Assembly: GCA_028023455.1 (NCBI GenBank)
Contig: JAQFVV010006199.1
Location: 3,432,646 to 3,496,645 of the forward strand
DNA: 64,000 bases
Direction of reading: 5' to 3'
Source: Epiperipatus broadwayi
Taxonomy: Eukaryota > Onychophora > Udeonychophora > Euonychophora > Peripatidae
Below, in pieces: positions 1 through 14,919 of the stretch. The translations under genes and the position numbers were made by a program. Within the stretch, counting starts at the first letter, position 1. Each line of letters begins with the position of its first letter. The notes beneath the pieces were generated by a model. It worked only from the letters and a program-made list of their open reading frames with translations. It was not told where the DNA came from and ran no database searches.

Positions 1-55
1 GATGTGCAAAGCATGCACATTTCCTTTTGAGATTATCATACTACATCTTATATAT

Positions 56-152
<97 letters not shown>

Positions 153-474
153 ATCTTTGGCAATTTGCAACCTACCTCTTTATAATGATCAACCCAAATG
201 CTTTTAAATTGATAGTTTTATTTATATGATATCACTTCATAATGAAAGAACTATTGATGATGATTAATATATTTAGTCTCACTTATAATTTCCTTAACTT
301 TTCCCTATTCTGCCAATTACTTACAATTGAGCATGGCCATTGATGATAATGTTCAATAATATTAAATATATAATAAGAATGAGACAAACTTAACTAAAAA
401 TGGCAAGAGATAATTTTTTATATAACTATAAACAAATTTTATTGAGTATTTAATGATAAGATTAATGGTTACAG
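1..474. repeat. (TA)n microsatellite with AT-rich flanks
   Basis: An almost pure TA dinucleotide tract runs from about 63 to 150. The flanks up to the start of the first mirrored repeat array are AT-rich and show no gene. The Tyr-Ile repeat that appears on translation is only the TA tract read in frame. Confidence 0.9.
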
Positions 475-2179
<1,705 letters not shown>

Positions 2180-4890
2180 AGAAAAACTCTGTATACAGTA
2201 GCACCATTCCATGCAAACCAGAGTAATCAATGGATGCAGGAAGATTTGTGCATAAAACCCTTATTTAGTGCCTCTTTCAAAATTCCCAGATTAGTTTTTA
2301 GCTTTCAGATTTCATCAGTGAGTAGCATTGGATCTGAGAGCACTGTTCCTGAGTTTTAGGATCTAATGAAATCCCCCAGAAGTCACCTTTTACTTATTAA
2401 CTAACTATGAAACTTTGAGTCCAAAATGAAAACACAATAATGTTTTCAATTCAAATTCAGTAGCTTGTATAGTCATATAGATGTGAATTTAATTCAATAA
2501 CCATCATTTTGGTATCTTTGGTTCTTTAATAACCACAGTCACCATAATCCTATTGGATAAGATTGGTATTAAACCAGTAAACATCACATGATCACTATTC
2601 TTTATGCTTACATAAGCTGTTTAACATGGGCAAAATTTTTCATACAATAGCATTACTCAATGCAAGCCAGGGTAATCAATGGATGCAAGAAGGTTTGTGT
2701 ATAAAATCCCTATCTAGTGCCTACTCATGCAATATCCCCAGACTAGTTTCTAGCTTGTGGCTTTCATTAGTGTGGAGCCTTGAATCCAAGAGCATTGCAT
2801 CTACATCTTAGGAACCAATGCAATCCACCAGTAGCCACCTTTTAACTTATTAGCTAACTATAAAGTTTTAGTCCAAAATAAAACCACAATAATATTTTCA
2901 ATTCAAACTCATTAGCTTGTATAGTCATATAAATCTGAATTAAGTTCAGTATTCATACTTTTTGGTGTCTTTGGTTCTTTAATAATGATAGTCACCATAA
3001 TCCTATTGGACAGGATTGGTATTAAACTACCAAACATCACATGATCACCATTCTTTATGGTTACACAATCTGTATAACACCAAGGCAAAACTCTCTATAT
3101 AGTAGTACCATGCAGTGTAAGCCAGAGTAATCCATGGATGCAGGAAGACACCAAAAAGTATGGATGCTTAACTGAGTTCAGATCTATAGGACTATACAAG
3201 CCAATGAGATTGAATTGAAAACATTATTATGTTTTCATTTTGAACTCAAAGCTTTATAATTAGTTAATAAGGTAAAAGGTGACAGCTGGAGGATTGCATT
3301 AGATCCTAAGATTTAGGTACAGTGCTCTCAGGTTCAAAGCTCCTCATTAATGAAAACCATAAACTATAAACTAGTTTGGGTATATTGAAGGAGTAGGCAC
3401 TAGATAGAGATTTTATGCATAAACTTTCCTGTATCCATTGATTACTCTGGCTTGCACTGAATAGTGTTATTGTATAGAGAGTTTTGCCTCTGTGTAAACA
3501 GCTTGTGTAAGCATAAAGAATGGTGATCATGAGATGTTTGATTGTTTAATATCAATTCTGTCTAACACAATTATGGTGACTATGGTATTAAAAAACCAAA
3601 GATGCCAAAGAGCATGGCTGCTCAACTGAGTTAAGATCTATATGACTATACAAGCTAATGAGCTTGAATTGAAAATATGATTATGTTTTCATTTGGACTC
3701 AAAGCAAGGTGACTGCTGGATGATTCATTAGATCCTTAAGATCTGGGTGAAGTGCTCTCAGATCCAAGGCTCTTTACTGATGAATGCTGCAAGCTAGAAA
3801 TTAGTCTGGGATATTGCATGAAAAGGCACTAAATAGGAATTTTATGCACCATTCTTCCTGCATTCATTGATTACTCTGGATTAAACTGAATGGTACTATT
3901 GTATGGAGAGTTTTGCCTCTGTGTTAAACAGCTTGTGTAAGCATAAAGAATGGTGATCATGTGATGTTTAATGGTTTAACAGTATTTAAACTGTTTTCCA
4001 CTGTAATTGGATAACTATATCTTGCCACTAAAAGTTTACATGGTCATCATTTCTTTTACTTACATAAGCTCTTAATAGAAGTAGAAAAATTTTCATACAG
4101 TAGTGTGACTCAGTGTAAGCCTTGGTAGTCAATCAATTCAAGAAGGTTTGTGAATGAAATCCCTATCCACAGTGCATATTAATCCAATATCCCCAGACCA
4201 GTTTCTAGCTTGTGGCTTTTATCAGTGAGGAACTTTGAATATGAGAGCACTACAGTTAGATCTTAGAATCTAATGCAACCCACCAGTAGTTATCTTTTAC
4301 CTATTTAGTTAAATTCAAAGCTAGAAGTCCAACATAAAAACACAATAATGTTTTAATTGAAACATTCACTAGTAGAATCACATATATCTGAACCCAGTTC
4401 AGCATTTATACACCTTGGTATCTTTGGTTTTCTAAAAATGACAATCATCATTATCCCATGGGTGGGATTGTTAAAAAAACCACTAAAATATCACATGATA
4501 ACCAGTTCCTATGCTTACATAAGCTGTTAATAACTGTAGCAAAGTTTCCATATAGTAATGTCATGCAGTGTAAGCCTTAATAATAAGTGAATGCAAGAAA
4601 ATTTATGCATAAAATCTCTAACTAGTTTTTACTTATTCAATGTCATCACACTAGTTTCTAGCTTGTAGCTTTCATCAGTGAGGGGCTCTGAATTTGAAAA
4701 AACTGCAACTAGAGCTTAGAATCTATTGGAAATCTCTAACTGGAGTCCAAGATAAGCTGCAAGCTAGAAACTAATCTGGGAATATTAGACAAGTAGGAAC
4801 TAGATAGGGATCTTATGTGCAAATCTTTTTTCATTCATTGATTATTAAGGCCTGCATTGGGTGGCACTCTTGTGTGGAAAGAGTGCTTGC
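2180..4890. repeat. Mirrored array of a ~450 bp repeat (family B)
   Basis: Landmarks such as CATAAAATCCCTATCTAGTG, AGACTAGTTTCTAGCTTG and TTTCATCAGTGAGG recur about every 450 bp. Orientation alternates in blocks: forward from about 2180 to 3150, reverse to about 4000, forward to about 4755, reverse to about 4890. Unit boundaries fall near TTTAACACAGGCAAAACTCTC. The reverse strand of each unit carries CTGATGAAAGCC followed by GCTAGAAAC. Copies are visibly diverged. More copies of the same family lie at 29.9-30.3 kb and at the right end of the window, so it is a dispersed repeat that can also form arrays. I do not recognise a named family. Confidence 0.85.
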
Positions 4891-7757
<2,867 letters not shown>

Positions 7758-7841
7758 AAATATTAATATATAACAAACTAACCAAAGGAAATACATATAA
7801 AAACAAAAAAAAGACTTATAAATCCAATAAATAATATTATA

Positions 7842-7869
7842 TTTCAACCAGAGGACTGGTTTTCATCAG
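7842..7869 (-). ncRNA. Hammerhead ribozyme-like core, left PLE end
   Basis: On the minus strand this reads CUGAUGA, then a 6 bp stem (AACCAG with CUGGUU around a four-base loop), then GAAA. This is the invariant core of a hammerhead ribozyme. PLEs are known to carry hammerheads in their terminal repeats. I cannot find convincing partners for stems I and III next to it, so it may be a half-motif that becomes complete only in a tandem terminal-repeat arrangement. Confidence 0.6.
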
Positions 7870-8361
7870 AAAGAAAAAAAATACACAGTAAAATGGCGAT
7901 AATCAAAAATTACAGATTTGGTAAAAGATTAAAAATTTAACAAAACCTCCCTGATTGGTCACAAAATCTAACACAGAATATCTACCCAATCAATGACAAA
8001 ATTCAAACAAAAAAAAAAAACTACATTCCCTCCTAATCAAGCTTAAATTCTATTTAAATTAAAATAAATATAAAAATAAAAAATCCAAAATTAAAAAATA
8101 TATATGTGCATACATAGAAAAATTAGACTATGCTCACATACAAAAAATAGCTGTGCTCACATTAATATTCATTAAAAACTAAAATACTTATACATTTTAA
8201 TCAAAAATTATAGTTAGTGCAAAGTACAATAATTTATAATAACTAATTATTTATCTATAAACCAATTAAACACAGATATTAAACATCCATATAACCAATC
8301 TTTACATAAAAAACCTCATATAAGAAAATTTTCACATAAAAAACACACATATAGAAATCAT

Positions 8362-11129
8362 TTAGGAGACCAGGTAACCCAGAGATGTAATAGTTCCAGT
8401 GTTCAAATTCAATCCATGTGGTTCTAAGGTCTTGAATTTAAAAATAAAAAAACTCTCCTTTTGTTTCCTCTCCCTTGTAGAAGAAAAACCTTCCTGAAGA
8501 ATCACTACTTTTAAATCATCAATTGAATGATTCAGTAAGTTAAAATGTTTTGAAACCGGTCTATCTTTATTCTTATGCAAAATGTCAAATCTATGATTAG
8601 TCATTCTGACATGTAAACTATTTGCTGACTCACCTATATACTGGTTTAAACATCTACTACACTCTATCAAATATATCAAATTAACACTTTTACATGTAAC
8701 ATAATTAGGAATATACCATTTAAAATTACGATTCTTAGTACTAAAGACCACTTTTGTCACAACAATATGTTTACATGTAAAACATCTTTTATCCTCACAT
8801 GGAGAACATCCTTTTTCCTGTACAGAACTACTAATAAAATTTGTTTTGACAAGTATATCTCTAAGTGATCTATGTTTTCGATATACAACCTTAGGTGGAT
8901 CAGAAAAAATAGATTTTAAATAATCTGTGGACTGTAATATGTTAAAATGTTTCGCCAATATCCGGTTAATATTAGGTAAATCTCTATTAAAAGTAAGAAC
9001 CAATGGTGGAACATCTAATTGTTTTTACTCTTTTCAGATAAAAGAAGTTTCTTTCTATCAATTAAAGAAGATCTCCTTACTGCATTATCCAACAATGTCT
9101 TAGGATACCTCATATTGAGCAATCTATTATATAAAATACTATTATTTTGTTGAAGAAATTTCTCATCATTACAAATCCTCTTCATCCTTAAAAATTGACT
9201 ATAAGGAATATTAGCCTTTAAATGTTTAGGATGGTTACTATAAAAATGTAGATAGTGGTTATTATCAGTTGGTTTCCTATATACAGTAGTAGTAAGAACT
9301 CTATTAGTGTAAATAACTTCCAACATCAAGAAAATGAGCAATTGATTTTGAAAAATTCATTGTGAAATTAATATGTTTATTAAAATTATTTAAATAACTT
9401 AAAAAATTATGAAGTTCAACTTCACTATGTGGCCATATCATGAAAATGTCATCTATATATCTAAGCCAAGTGTGAGGTTTCAGCTTAGCATTATCAAGTA
9501 TAGAGGACTCTAGTTTTGACATAAAAATATTCGCATAACTTGGTGCCATCTTTGTACCCATTGCAGTACCTTGTTTCTGAAAATAGTATCTAGAATCAAA
9601 AGTAAAAAAATTATTTCTTAAAACCAAATATATTAATTCAACCATAGTAGTAATAAGACCATGATCATACTCTCTATCTTGTAAAGCACATTTAATAGCC
9701 TCAACTCCATCATCATGAGGTATATTTGTGTATAATGATACAATATCCAAAGTAACCAAAAAACAATCAACTGGTAATTCAGATTTAATATTTTCTAACA
9801 CACAAAGAAAATGAGTAGTATCTTTAACATAAGAATTAAATGATGGTGGAATAAATTTAATAATATTATCAACATATGCTGAAATATTTTCTGTAGGACT
9901 ACCAATACTAGCTACAATAGGTCTGCCTGAACAACCAGGTTTATGAATCTTTGGCAAAATATAAAAACTACTAGGATGAATTTTGGTTGGTACTAAAAAG
10001 TTATATACATTATTATTTATAAGACCCCTAGCTCTCATATTTTTTAAACTAAAAAGTATACCCTTGAATAATGAATTAATAGTGGTTAGTGAAATAGGCT
10101 CATAAAAAATTTTATCATCTAAAAGCTCCAGAGCCTTTTTAACATAATCATCTTTATTCATAATTACTATTGATCCACCTTTGTCAGCTGGTTTTATAAT
10201 AATATCCTGTCTTTTCACTAAATTGCGTAATGCATTCATCTCTCTCAATGTTAAATTACTCTTATACTTACTATGTTGTTTAAGTCTAATTTCATTAATA
10301 ATATCCTGATATACATTATCAATGTACGTATCTAATAACACATTCCTTTGATGTGGTGGTGTCCAATCAGATCGTAATTTCCCAATAGTATCACATTCTT
10401 GGTTTCCAAAAAATTCTCTTAATCTAAGTCTTCTTGAAAAATTATCTAAATCCTGATGAATTTTAAATTCATTTTTTGATAAAATGACTGAACTGTAGGG
10501 CAAAAAGATAAACCTTTATTTAACAGTGAACATTCTGCCTCACTAAGATTAATGTTAGTTAGATTAATCACATTGTTTTCCTTATTAGCTAAACATAAAA
10601 AGTCATTGCTATAAATATTTGAGTTAGATTTATTAGTATTTGTATTTCCAGAAACTAAAATATTGTTAGTGCATTCAGAAGAATCTGTAACTCTATGAAC
10701 CAATGCTAAACCAGCATCACTATTAAGAACAGATGGTAACATTTCAGCACAATCTAATGAATGTGAAGATGATATAAATGATTGATCAGTATCAATTGGA
10801 ATCATATCCGATGTAGAAATATCCGACACAGTATGATTATCAGAAGTCATACAATTAATTAGTGTTTGTGACTGATTAGTAACTAATTCAAATCTTGGCT
10901 CATTACCCATAACTTTGAACCAATGATACATTTTATTATGAAATTTCTTCACCAATAACTTCTCTCTCAAAAAAACCCATTCCTGTAATTCCTTCTGTTC
11001 ATCTATAGTCATTAAATTACAACTACCAAAATGTATAATTTCTTTTTCAATTAATTTAAGTCTTACCAAAAATGCATCTTTCAAAATATGTATTAATGCA
11101 ACAGATGCTTCTCTTATTGTATTATCCAA
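8362..11129 (-). pseudogene. Frameshifted PLE reverse transcriptase/GIY-YIG ORF
   Basis: Four overlapping or abutting frames (11129-10446, 10503-9304, 9341-9015 and 9003-8362) together correspond to the single frame of the right copy. Compared with that copy there are three one-base indels: a shortened T-run at 10472-10477, an extra base at 9320-9321, and a shortened T-run at 9022-9026. All domains are present: RT motifs including GTAMGTKMAPSYAN and YIDD, the Cys cluster CSPCEDKRCFTC, and GIY-YIG (YLIECSRCLNQYIGES). A few amino-acid differences from the right copy (for example GCSG against GCPG) show the copies are not identical. Two of the three indels are in homopolymers, so sequencing error is a possible alternative to true decay. 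Confidence 0.9.
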
Positions 11130-11184
11130 TTTAATTGCATGTTCCCTAGGAAATTGGTCTATGTTAGCAATAATTTATAGATGG

Positions 11185-11413
11185 TGGTAAAGGAGATCTG
11201 GGTTATTTAGAGGTGGGTGTAGTTAACCAAATAAATAATGGATTGATAATTGGCACCGATTTTAATACAATATCTAGCGTAGATACAGAGTTTGATATTA
11301 GTAGGGATTATTCTAGTAAACAACATTTACAGGGTCTAACATTAATTAATACAGGGGCAATCCCTAAACGTTTTTCTAGATGTCTAAATAATAAGTAGGT
11401 TATAAGTAATTGA
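11185..11413 (+). pseudogene. 5' extension of the PLE frame with two stop codons
   Basis: A stretch in the same phase as the long PLE frame is open up to TAG at 11396-11398. Four codons later comes TGA at 11411-11413, after which the frame is open to the end of the element. The 5' part encodes a plausible but unrecognised peptide (…GDLGYLEVGVVNQINNG…). Either the ORF once ran through and two stops have arisen, or this is 5' UTR and translation starts further down. There is no ATG between the TGA and about 11708. Confidence 0.45.
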
Positions 11414-11635
11414 CAATCATTACATAGTACATCGTTTCTTAAACTTAGGAAATTATATGATAAATTAGTTAGATATAGACAACATATTAGTAATTTTGCA
11501 TATTTTATTAACAATAACATAATTCCTAAAGGCCTCAGAATAAAAATTATTGCTAACATAGACCAATTTCCTAGGGAACATGCAATTAAATGGGATAATA
11601 CAATAAGAGAAGCATCTGTTGCATTAATACATATT

Positions 11636-14359
11636 TTGAAAGATGCATTTTTGGTAAGACTTAAATTAATTGAAAAAGAAATTATACATTTTGGTAGTTG
11701 TAATTTAATGAATATAGATGAACAGAAGGAATTACAGGAATGGGTTTTTTTGAGAGAGAAGTTATTGGTGAAGAAATTTCATAATAAAATGTATCATTGG
11801 TTCAAAGTTATGGGTAATGAGCCAAGATTTGAATTAGTTACTAATCAGTCACAAACACTAATTAATTGTATGACTTCTGATAATCATACTGTGTCAGATA
11901 TTTCTACATCGGATATGATTCCAATTGATACTGATCAATCATTTATATCATCTTCACATTCATTAGATTGTGCTGAAATGTTACCATCTGTTCTTAATAG
12001 TGATGCTGGTTTAGCATTGGTTCATAGAGTTACAGATTCTTCTGAATGCACTAACAATATTTTAGTTTCTGGAAATACAAATACTAATAAATCTAACTCA
12101 AATATTTATAGCAATGACTTTTTATGTTTAGCTAATAAGGAAAACAATGTGATTAATCTAACTAACATTAATCTTAGTGAGGCAGAATGTTCACTGTTAA
12201 ATAAAGGTTTATCTTTTTGCCCTACAGTTCAGTCATTTTATCAAAAAAATGAATTTAAAATTCATCAGGATTTAGATAATTTTTCAAGAAGACTTAGATT
12301 AAGAGAATTTTTTGGAAACCAAGAATGTGATACTATTGGGAAATTACGATCTGATTGGACACCACCACATCAAAGGAATGTGTTATTAGATACGTACATT
12401 GATAATGTATATCAGGATATTATTAATGAAATTAGACTTAAACAACATAGTAAGTATAAGAGTAATTTAACATTGAGAGAGATGAATGCATTACGTAATT
12501 TAGTGAAAAGACAGGATATTATTATAAAACCAGCTGACAAAGGTGGATCAATAGTAATTATGAATAAAGATGATTATGTTAAAAAAGCTCTGGAGCTTTT
12601 AGATGATAAAATTTTTTATGAGCCTATTTCACTAACCACTATTAATTCATTATTCAAGGGTATACTTTTTAGTTTAAAAGATATGAGAGCTAGGGGTCTT
12701 ATAAATAATAATGTATATAACTTTTTAGTACCAACCAAAATTCATCCTAGTAGTTTTTATATTTTGCCAAAGATTCATAAACCTGGTTGTCCAGGCAGAC
12801 CTATTGTAGCTAGTATTGGTAGTCCTACAGAAAATATTTCAGCATATGTTGATAATATTATTAAATTTATTCCACCATCATTTAATTCTTATGTTAAAGA
12901 TACTACTCATTTTCTTTGTGTGTTAGAAAATATTAAATCTGAATTACCAGTTGATTGTTTTTTGGTTACTTTGGATATTGTATCATTATACACAAATATA
13001 CCTCATGATGATGGAGTTGAGGCTATTAAATGTGCTTTACAAGATAGAGAGTATGATCATGGTCTTATTACTACTATGGTTGAATTAATATATTTGGTTT
13101 TAAGAAATAATTTTTTTACTTTTGATTCTAGATACTATTTACAGAAACAAGGTACTGCAATGGGTACAAAGATGGCACCAAGTTATGCGAATATTTTTAT
13201 GTCAAAACTAGAGTCCTCTATACTTGATAATGCTAAGCTGAAACCTCACACTTGGCTTAGATATATAGATGACATTTTCATGATATGGCCACATAGTGAA
13301 GTTGAACTTCATAATTTTTTAAGTTATTTAAATAATTTTAAAAAACATATTAATTTCACAATGAATTTTTCAAAATCAATTGCTCATTTTCTTGATGTTG
13401 AAGTTATTTACACTAATAGAGTTCTTACTACTACTGTATATAGGAAACCAACTGATAATAACCGCTATCTACATTTTTATAGTAACCATCCTAAACATTT
13501 AAAGGCTAATATTCCTTATAGTCAATTTTTAAGGATGAAGAGGATTTGTAATGATGAGAAATTTCTTCAACAAAATAATAGTATTTTATATAATAGATTG
13601 CTCAATATGAGGTATCCTAAGACATTGTTGGATAATGCAGTAAGGAGATCTTCTTTAATTGATAGAAAGAAACTTCTTTTATCTGAAAAGAGTAAAAAAC
13701 AATTAGATGTTCCACCATTGGTTCTTACTTTTAATAGAGATTTACCTAATATTAACCAGATATTGGCGAAACATTTTAACATATTACAGTCCACAGATTA
13801 TTTAAAATCTATTTTTTCTGATCCACCTAAGGTTGTATATCGAAAACATAGATCACTTAGAGATATACTTGTCAAAACAAATTTTATTAGTAGTTCTGTA
13901 CAGGTAAAAGGGTGTTCTCCATGTGAGGATAAAAGATGTTTTACATGTAAACATATTGTTGTGACAAAAGTGGTCTTTAGTACTAAGAATCGTAATTTTA
14001 AATGGTATATTCCTAATTATGTTACATGTAAAAGTGTTAATTTGATATATTTGATAGAGTGTAGTAGATGTTTAAACCAGTATATAGGTGAGTCAGCAAA
14101 TAGTTTACATGTCAGAATGACTAATCATAGATTTGACATTTTGCATAAGAATAAAGATAGACCGGTTTCAAAACATTTTAACTTACCGAATCATTCAATT
14201 GATGATTTAAAAGTAGTGATTCTTCAGGAAGGTTTTTCTTCTACAAGGGAGAGGAAACAAAAGGAGAGTTTTTTTATTTTTAAATTCAAGACCTTAGAAC
14301 CACATGGATTGAATTTGAACACTGGAACTATTACATCTCTGGGTTACCTGGTCTCCTAA
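11636..14359 (+). CDS. PLE polyprotein: reverse transcriptase with C-terminal GIY-YIG endonuclease
   Basis: This frame codes for about 907 residues. It primes and copies the element's RNA at a chromosomal nick. The N-terminal 200 residues are polar with no motif I recognise. RT blocks follow: KPADKGGSIVI; YILPKIHKPG with GRPIV; motif A with D447 (LVTLDIVSLYTNIP); motif B GTAMGTKMAPSYANIFM from G506; motif C YIDD at 543-546; then HFLDVEV. A linker contains VYRKPTDNN and a Cys cluster (C760, C763, C768, C771, with H773). GIY-YIG comes last: YLI at 805-807, YIG at 816-818 and a likely catalytic Arg at 827. The given start is a TTG. The frame is open upstream to TGA at 11411-11413 and the first in-frame ATG is near 11708, so the true start is unknown. 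All RT and GIY-YIG signature residues are present, so the enzyme could be active. Confidence 0.9.
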   Translation: MKDAFLVRLKLIEKEIIHFGSCNLMNIDEQKELQEWVFLREKLLVKKFHNKMYHWFKVMGNEPRFELVTNQSQTLINCMTSDNHTVSDISTSDMIPIDTDQSFISSSHSLDCAEMLPSVLNSDAGLALVHRVTDSSECTNNILVSGNTNTNKSNSNIYSNDFLCLANKENNVINLTNINLSEAECSLLNKGLSFCPTVQSFYQKNEFKIHQDLDNFSRRLRLREFFGNQECDTIGKLRSDWTPPHQRNVLLDTYIDNVYQDIINEIRLKQHSKYKSNLTLREMNALRNLVKRQDIIIKPADKGGSIVIMNKDDYVKKALELLDDKIFYEPISLTTINSLFKGILFSLKDMRARGLINNNVYNFLVPTKIHPSSFYILPKIHKPGCPGRPIVASIGSPTENISAYVDNIIKFIPPSFNSYVKDTTHFLCVLENIKSELPVDCFLVTLDIVSLYTNIPHDDGVEAIKCALQDREYDHGLITTMVELIYLVLRNNFFTFDSRYYLQKQGTAMGTKMAPSYANIFMSKLESSILDNAKLKPHTWLRYIDDIFMIWPHSEVELHNFLSYLNNFKKHINFTMNFSKSIAHFLDVEVIYTNRVLTTTVYRKPTDNNRYLHFYSNHPKHLKANIPYSQFLRMKRICNDEKFLQQNNSILYNRLLNMRYPKTLLDNAVRRSSLIDRKKLLLSEKSKKQLDVPPLVLTFNRDLPNINQILAKHFNILQSTDYLKSIFSDPPKVVYRKHRSLRDILVKTNFISSSVQVKGCSPCEDKRCFTCKHIVVTKVVFSTKNRNFKWYIPNYVTCKSVNLIYLIECSRCLNQYIGESANSLHVRMTNHRFDILHKNKDRPVSKHFNLPNHSIDDLKVVILQEGFSSTRERKQKESFFIFKFKTLEPHGLNLNTGTITSLGYLVS

Positions 14360-14919
14360 ATGATTTCTATATGTGTGTTTTTTATGTGAAAATTTTCTTA
14401 TATGAGGTTTTTTATGTAAAGATTGGTTATATGGATGTTTAATATCTGTGTTTAATTGGTTTATAGATAAATAATTAGTTATTATAAATTATTGTACTTT
14501 GCACTAACTATAATTTTTGATTAAAATGTATAAGTATTTTAGTTTTTAATGAATATTAATGTGAGCACAGCTATTTTTTGTATGTGAGCATAGTCTAATT
14601 TTTCTATGTATGCACATATATATTTTTTAATTTTGGATTTTTTATTTTTATATTTATTTTAATTTAAATAGAATTTAAGCTTGATTAGGAGGGAATGTAG
14701 TTTTTTTTTTGTTTGAATTTTGTCATTGATTGGGGAGATATTCTGTGTTAGATTTTGTGACCAATCAGGGGGTTTTGTTAAATTTTTAATCTTTTACCAA
14801 ATCTGTAATTTTTGATTATCGCCATTTTACTGTGTATTTTTTCTTTCTGATGAAAACCAGTCCTCTGGTTGAAATATAATATTATTTATTGGATTTATAA
14901 GTCTTTTTTTGTTTATATA
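14360..14919 (+). other. 3' untranslated region of the right PLE copy
   Basis: This segment has no open frame and mirrors the left copy up to the TA-rich end. It holds the hammerhead-like core and a short T-rich tail. The final bases run into ATATATATAT. Confidence 0.75.
14847..14874 (+). ncRNA. Hammerhead ribozyme-like core, right PLE end
   Basis: CTGATGA at 14847-14853 is followed by a 6 bp stem (14855-14860 with 14865-14870, loop TCCT) and GAAA at 14871-14874. Spacing and invariant bases match a hammerhead core. Stem III could use the TATAATATT that follows, but I see no clear 5' strand within the nearest 100 bases. The same core is kept in the left copy. Confidence 0.6.

Larger units (their letters stand above)
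7796..11176 (-). mobile_element. Penelope-like element, left inverted copy
   Basis: This copy matches the right copy in inverted orientation over about 3.38 kb with only scattered differences. Its outer (3') end lies next to the TA tract. Its inner (5') end stops at GCAATAATTT, where it abuts the 5' part of the right copy, so it lacks about 370 bp that the right copy retains. The order RT, Cys cluster, GIY-YIG is that of canonical PLEs; in the Chlamys/Naiad type the endonuclease is N-terminal. The Cys-rich motif before GIY-YIG suggests the Neptune/Nematis side of the family, but that assignment needs a tree. Confidence 0.92.
11177..14919 (+). mobile_element. Penelope-like element, right copy, near full length
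   Basis: This copy starts directly at the broken 5' end of the left copy and extends about 3.74 kb to a TA-rich right end. The first 367 bp form the spacer of the palindrome and are absent from the left copy. The copy carries one long open frame, an untranslated 3' region of about 550 bp and a hammerhead-like core near its 3' end. Head-to-head PLE pairs with a truncated partner are a known kind of PLE insertion product. No 5' terminal repeat is visible, so the copy may itself be 5'-truncated. Confidence 0.92.

Noticed and set aside
2-229. Open frame with a long Tyr-Ile repeat
   Set aside because: It is the (TA)n microsatellite translated. The same applies to frames over the other TA tracts (1165-1407, 21330-21518, 32287-32514, 63289-63543).
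2626-2811. Short frames inside family B units (also 3306-3530)
   Set aside because: They follow the repeat in both orientations with different frames and stops; the repeat is non-coding.
13567-13794. Minus-strand frame inside the PLE ORF
   Set aside because: Shadow of the real plus-strand coding frame.
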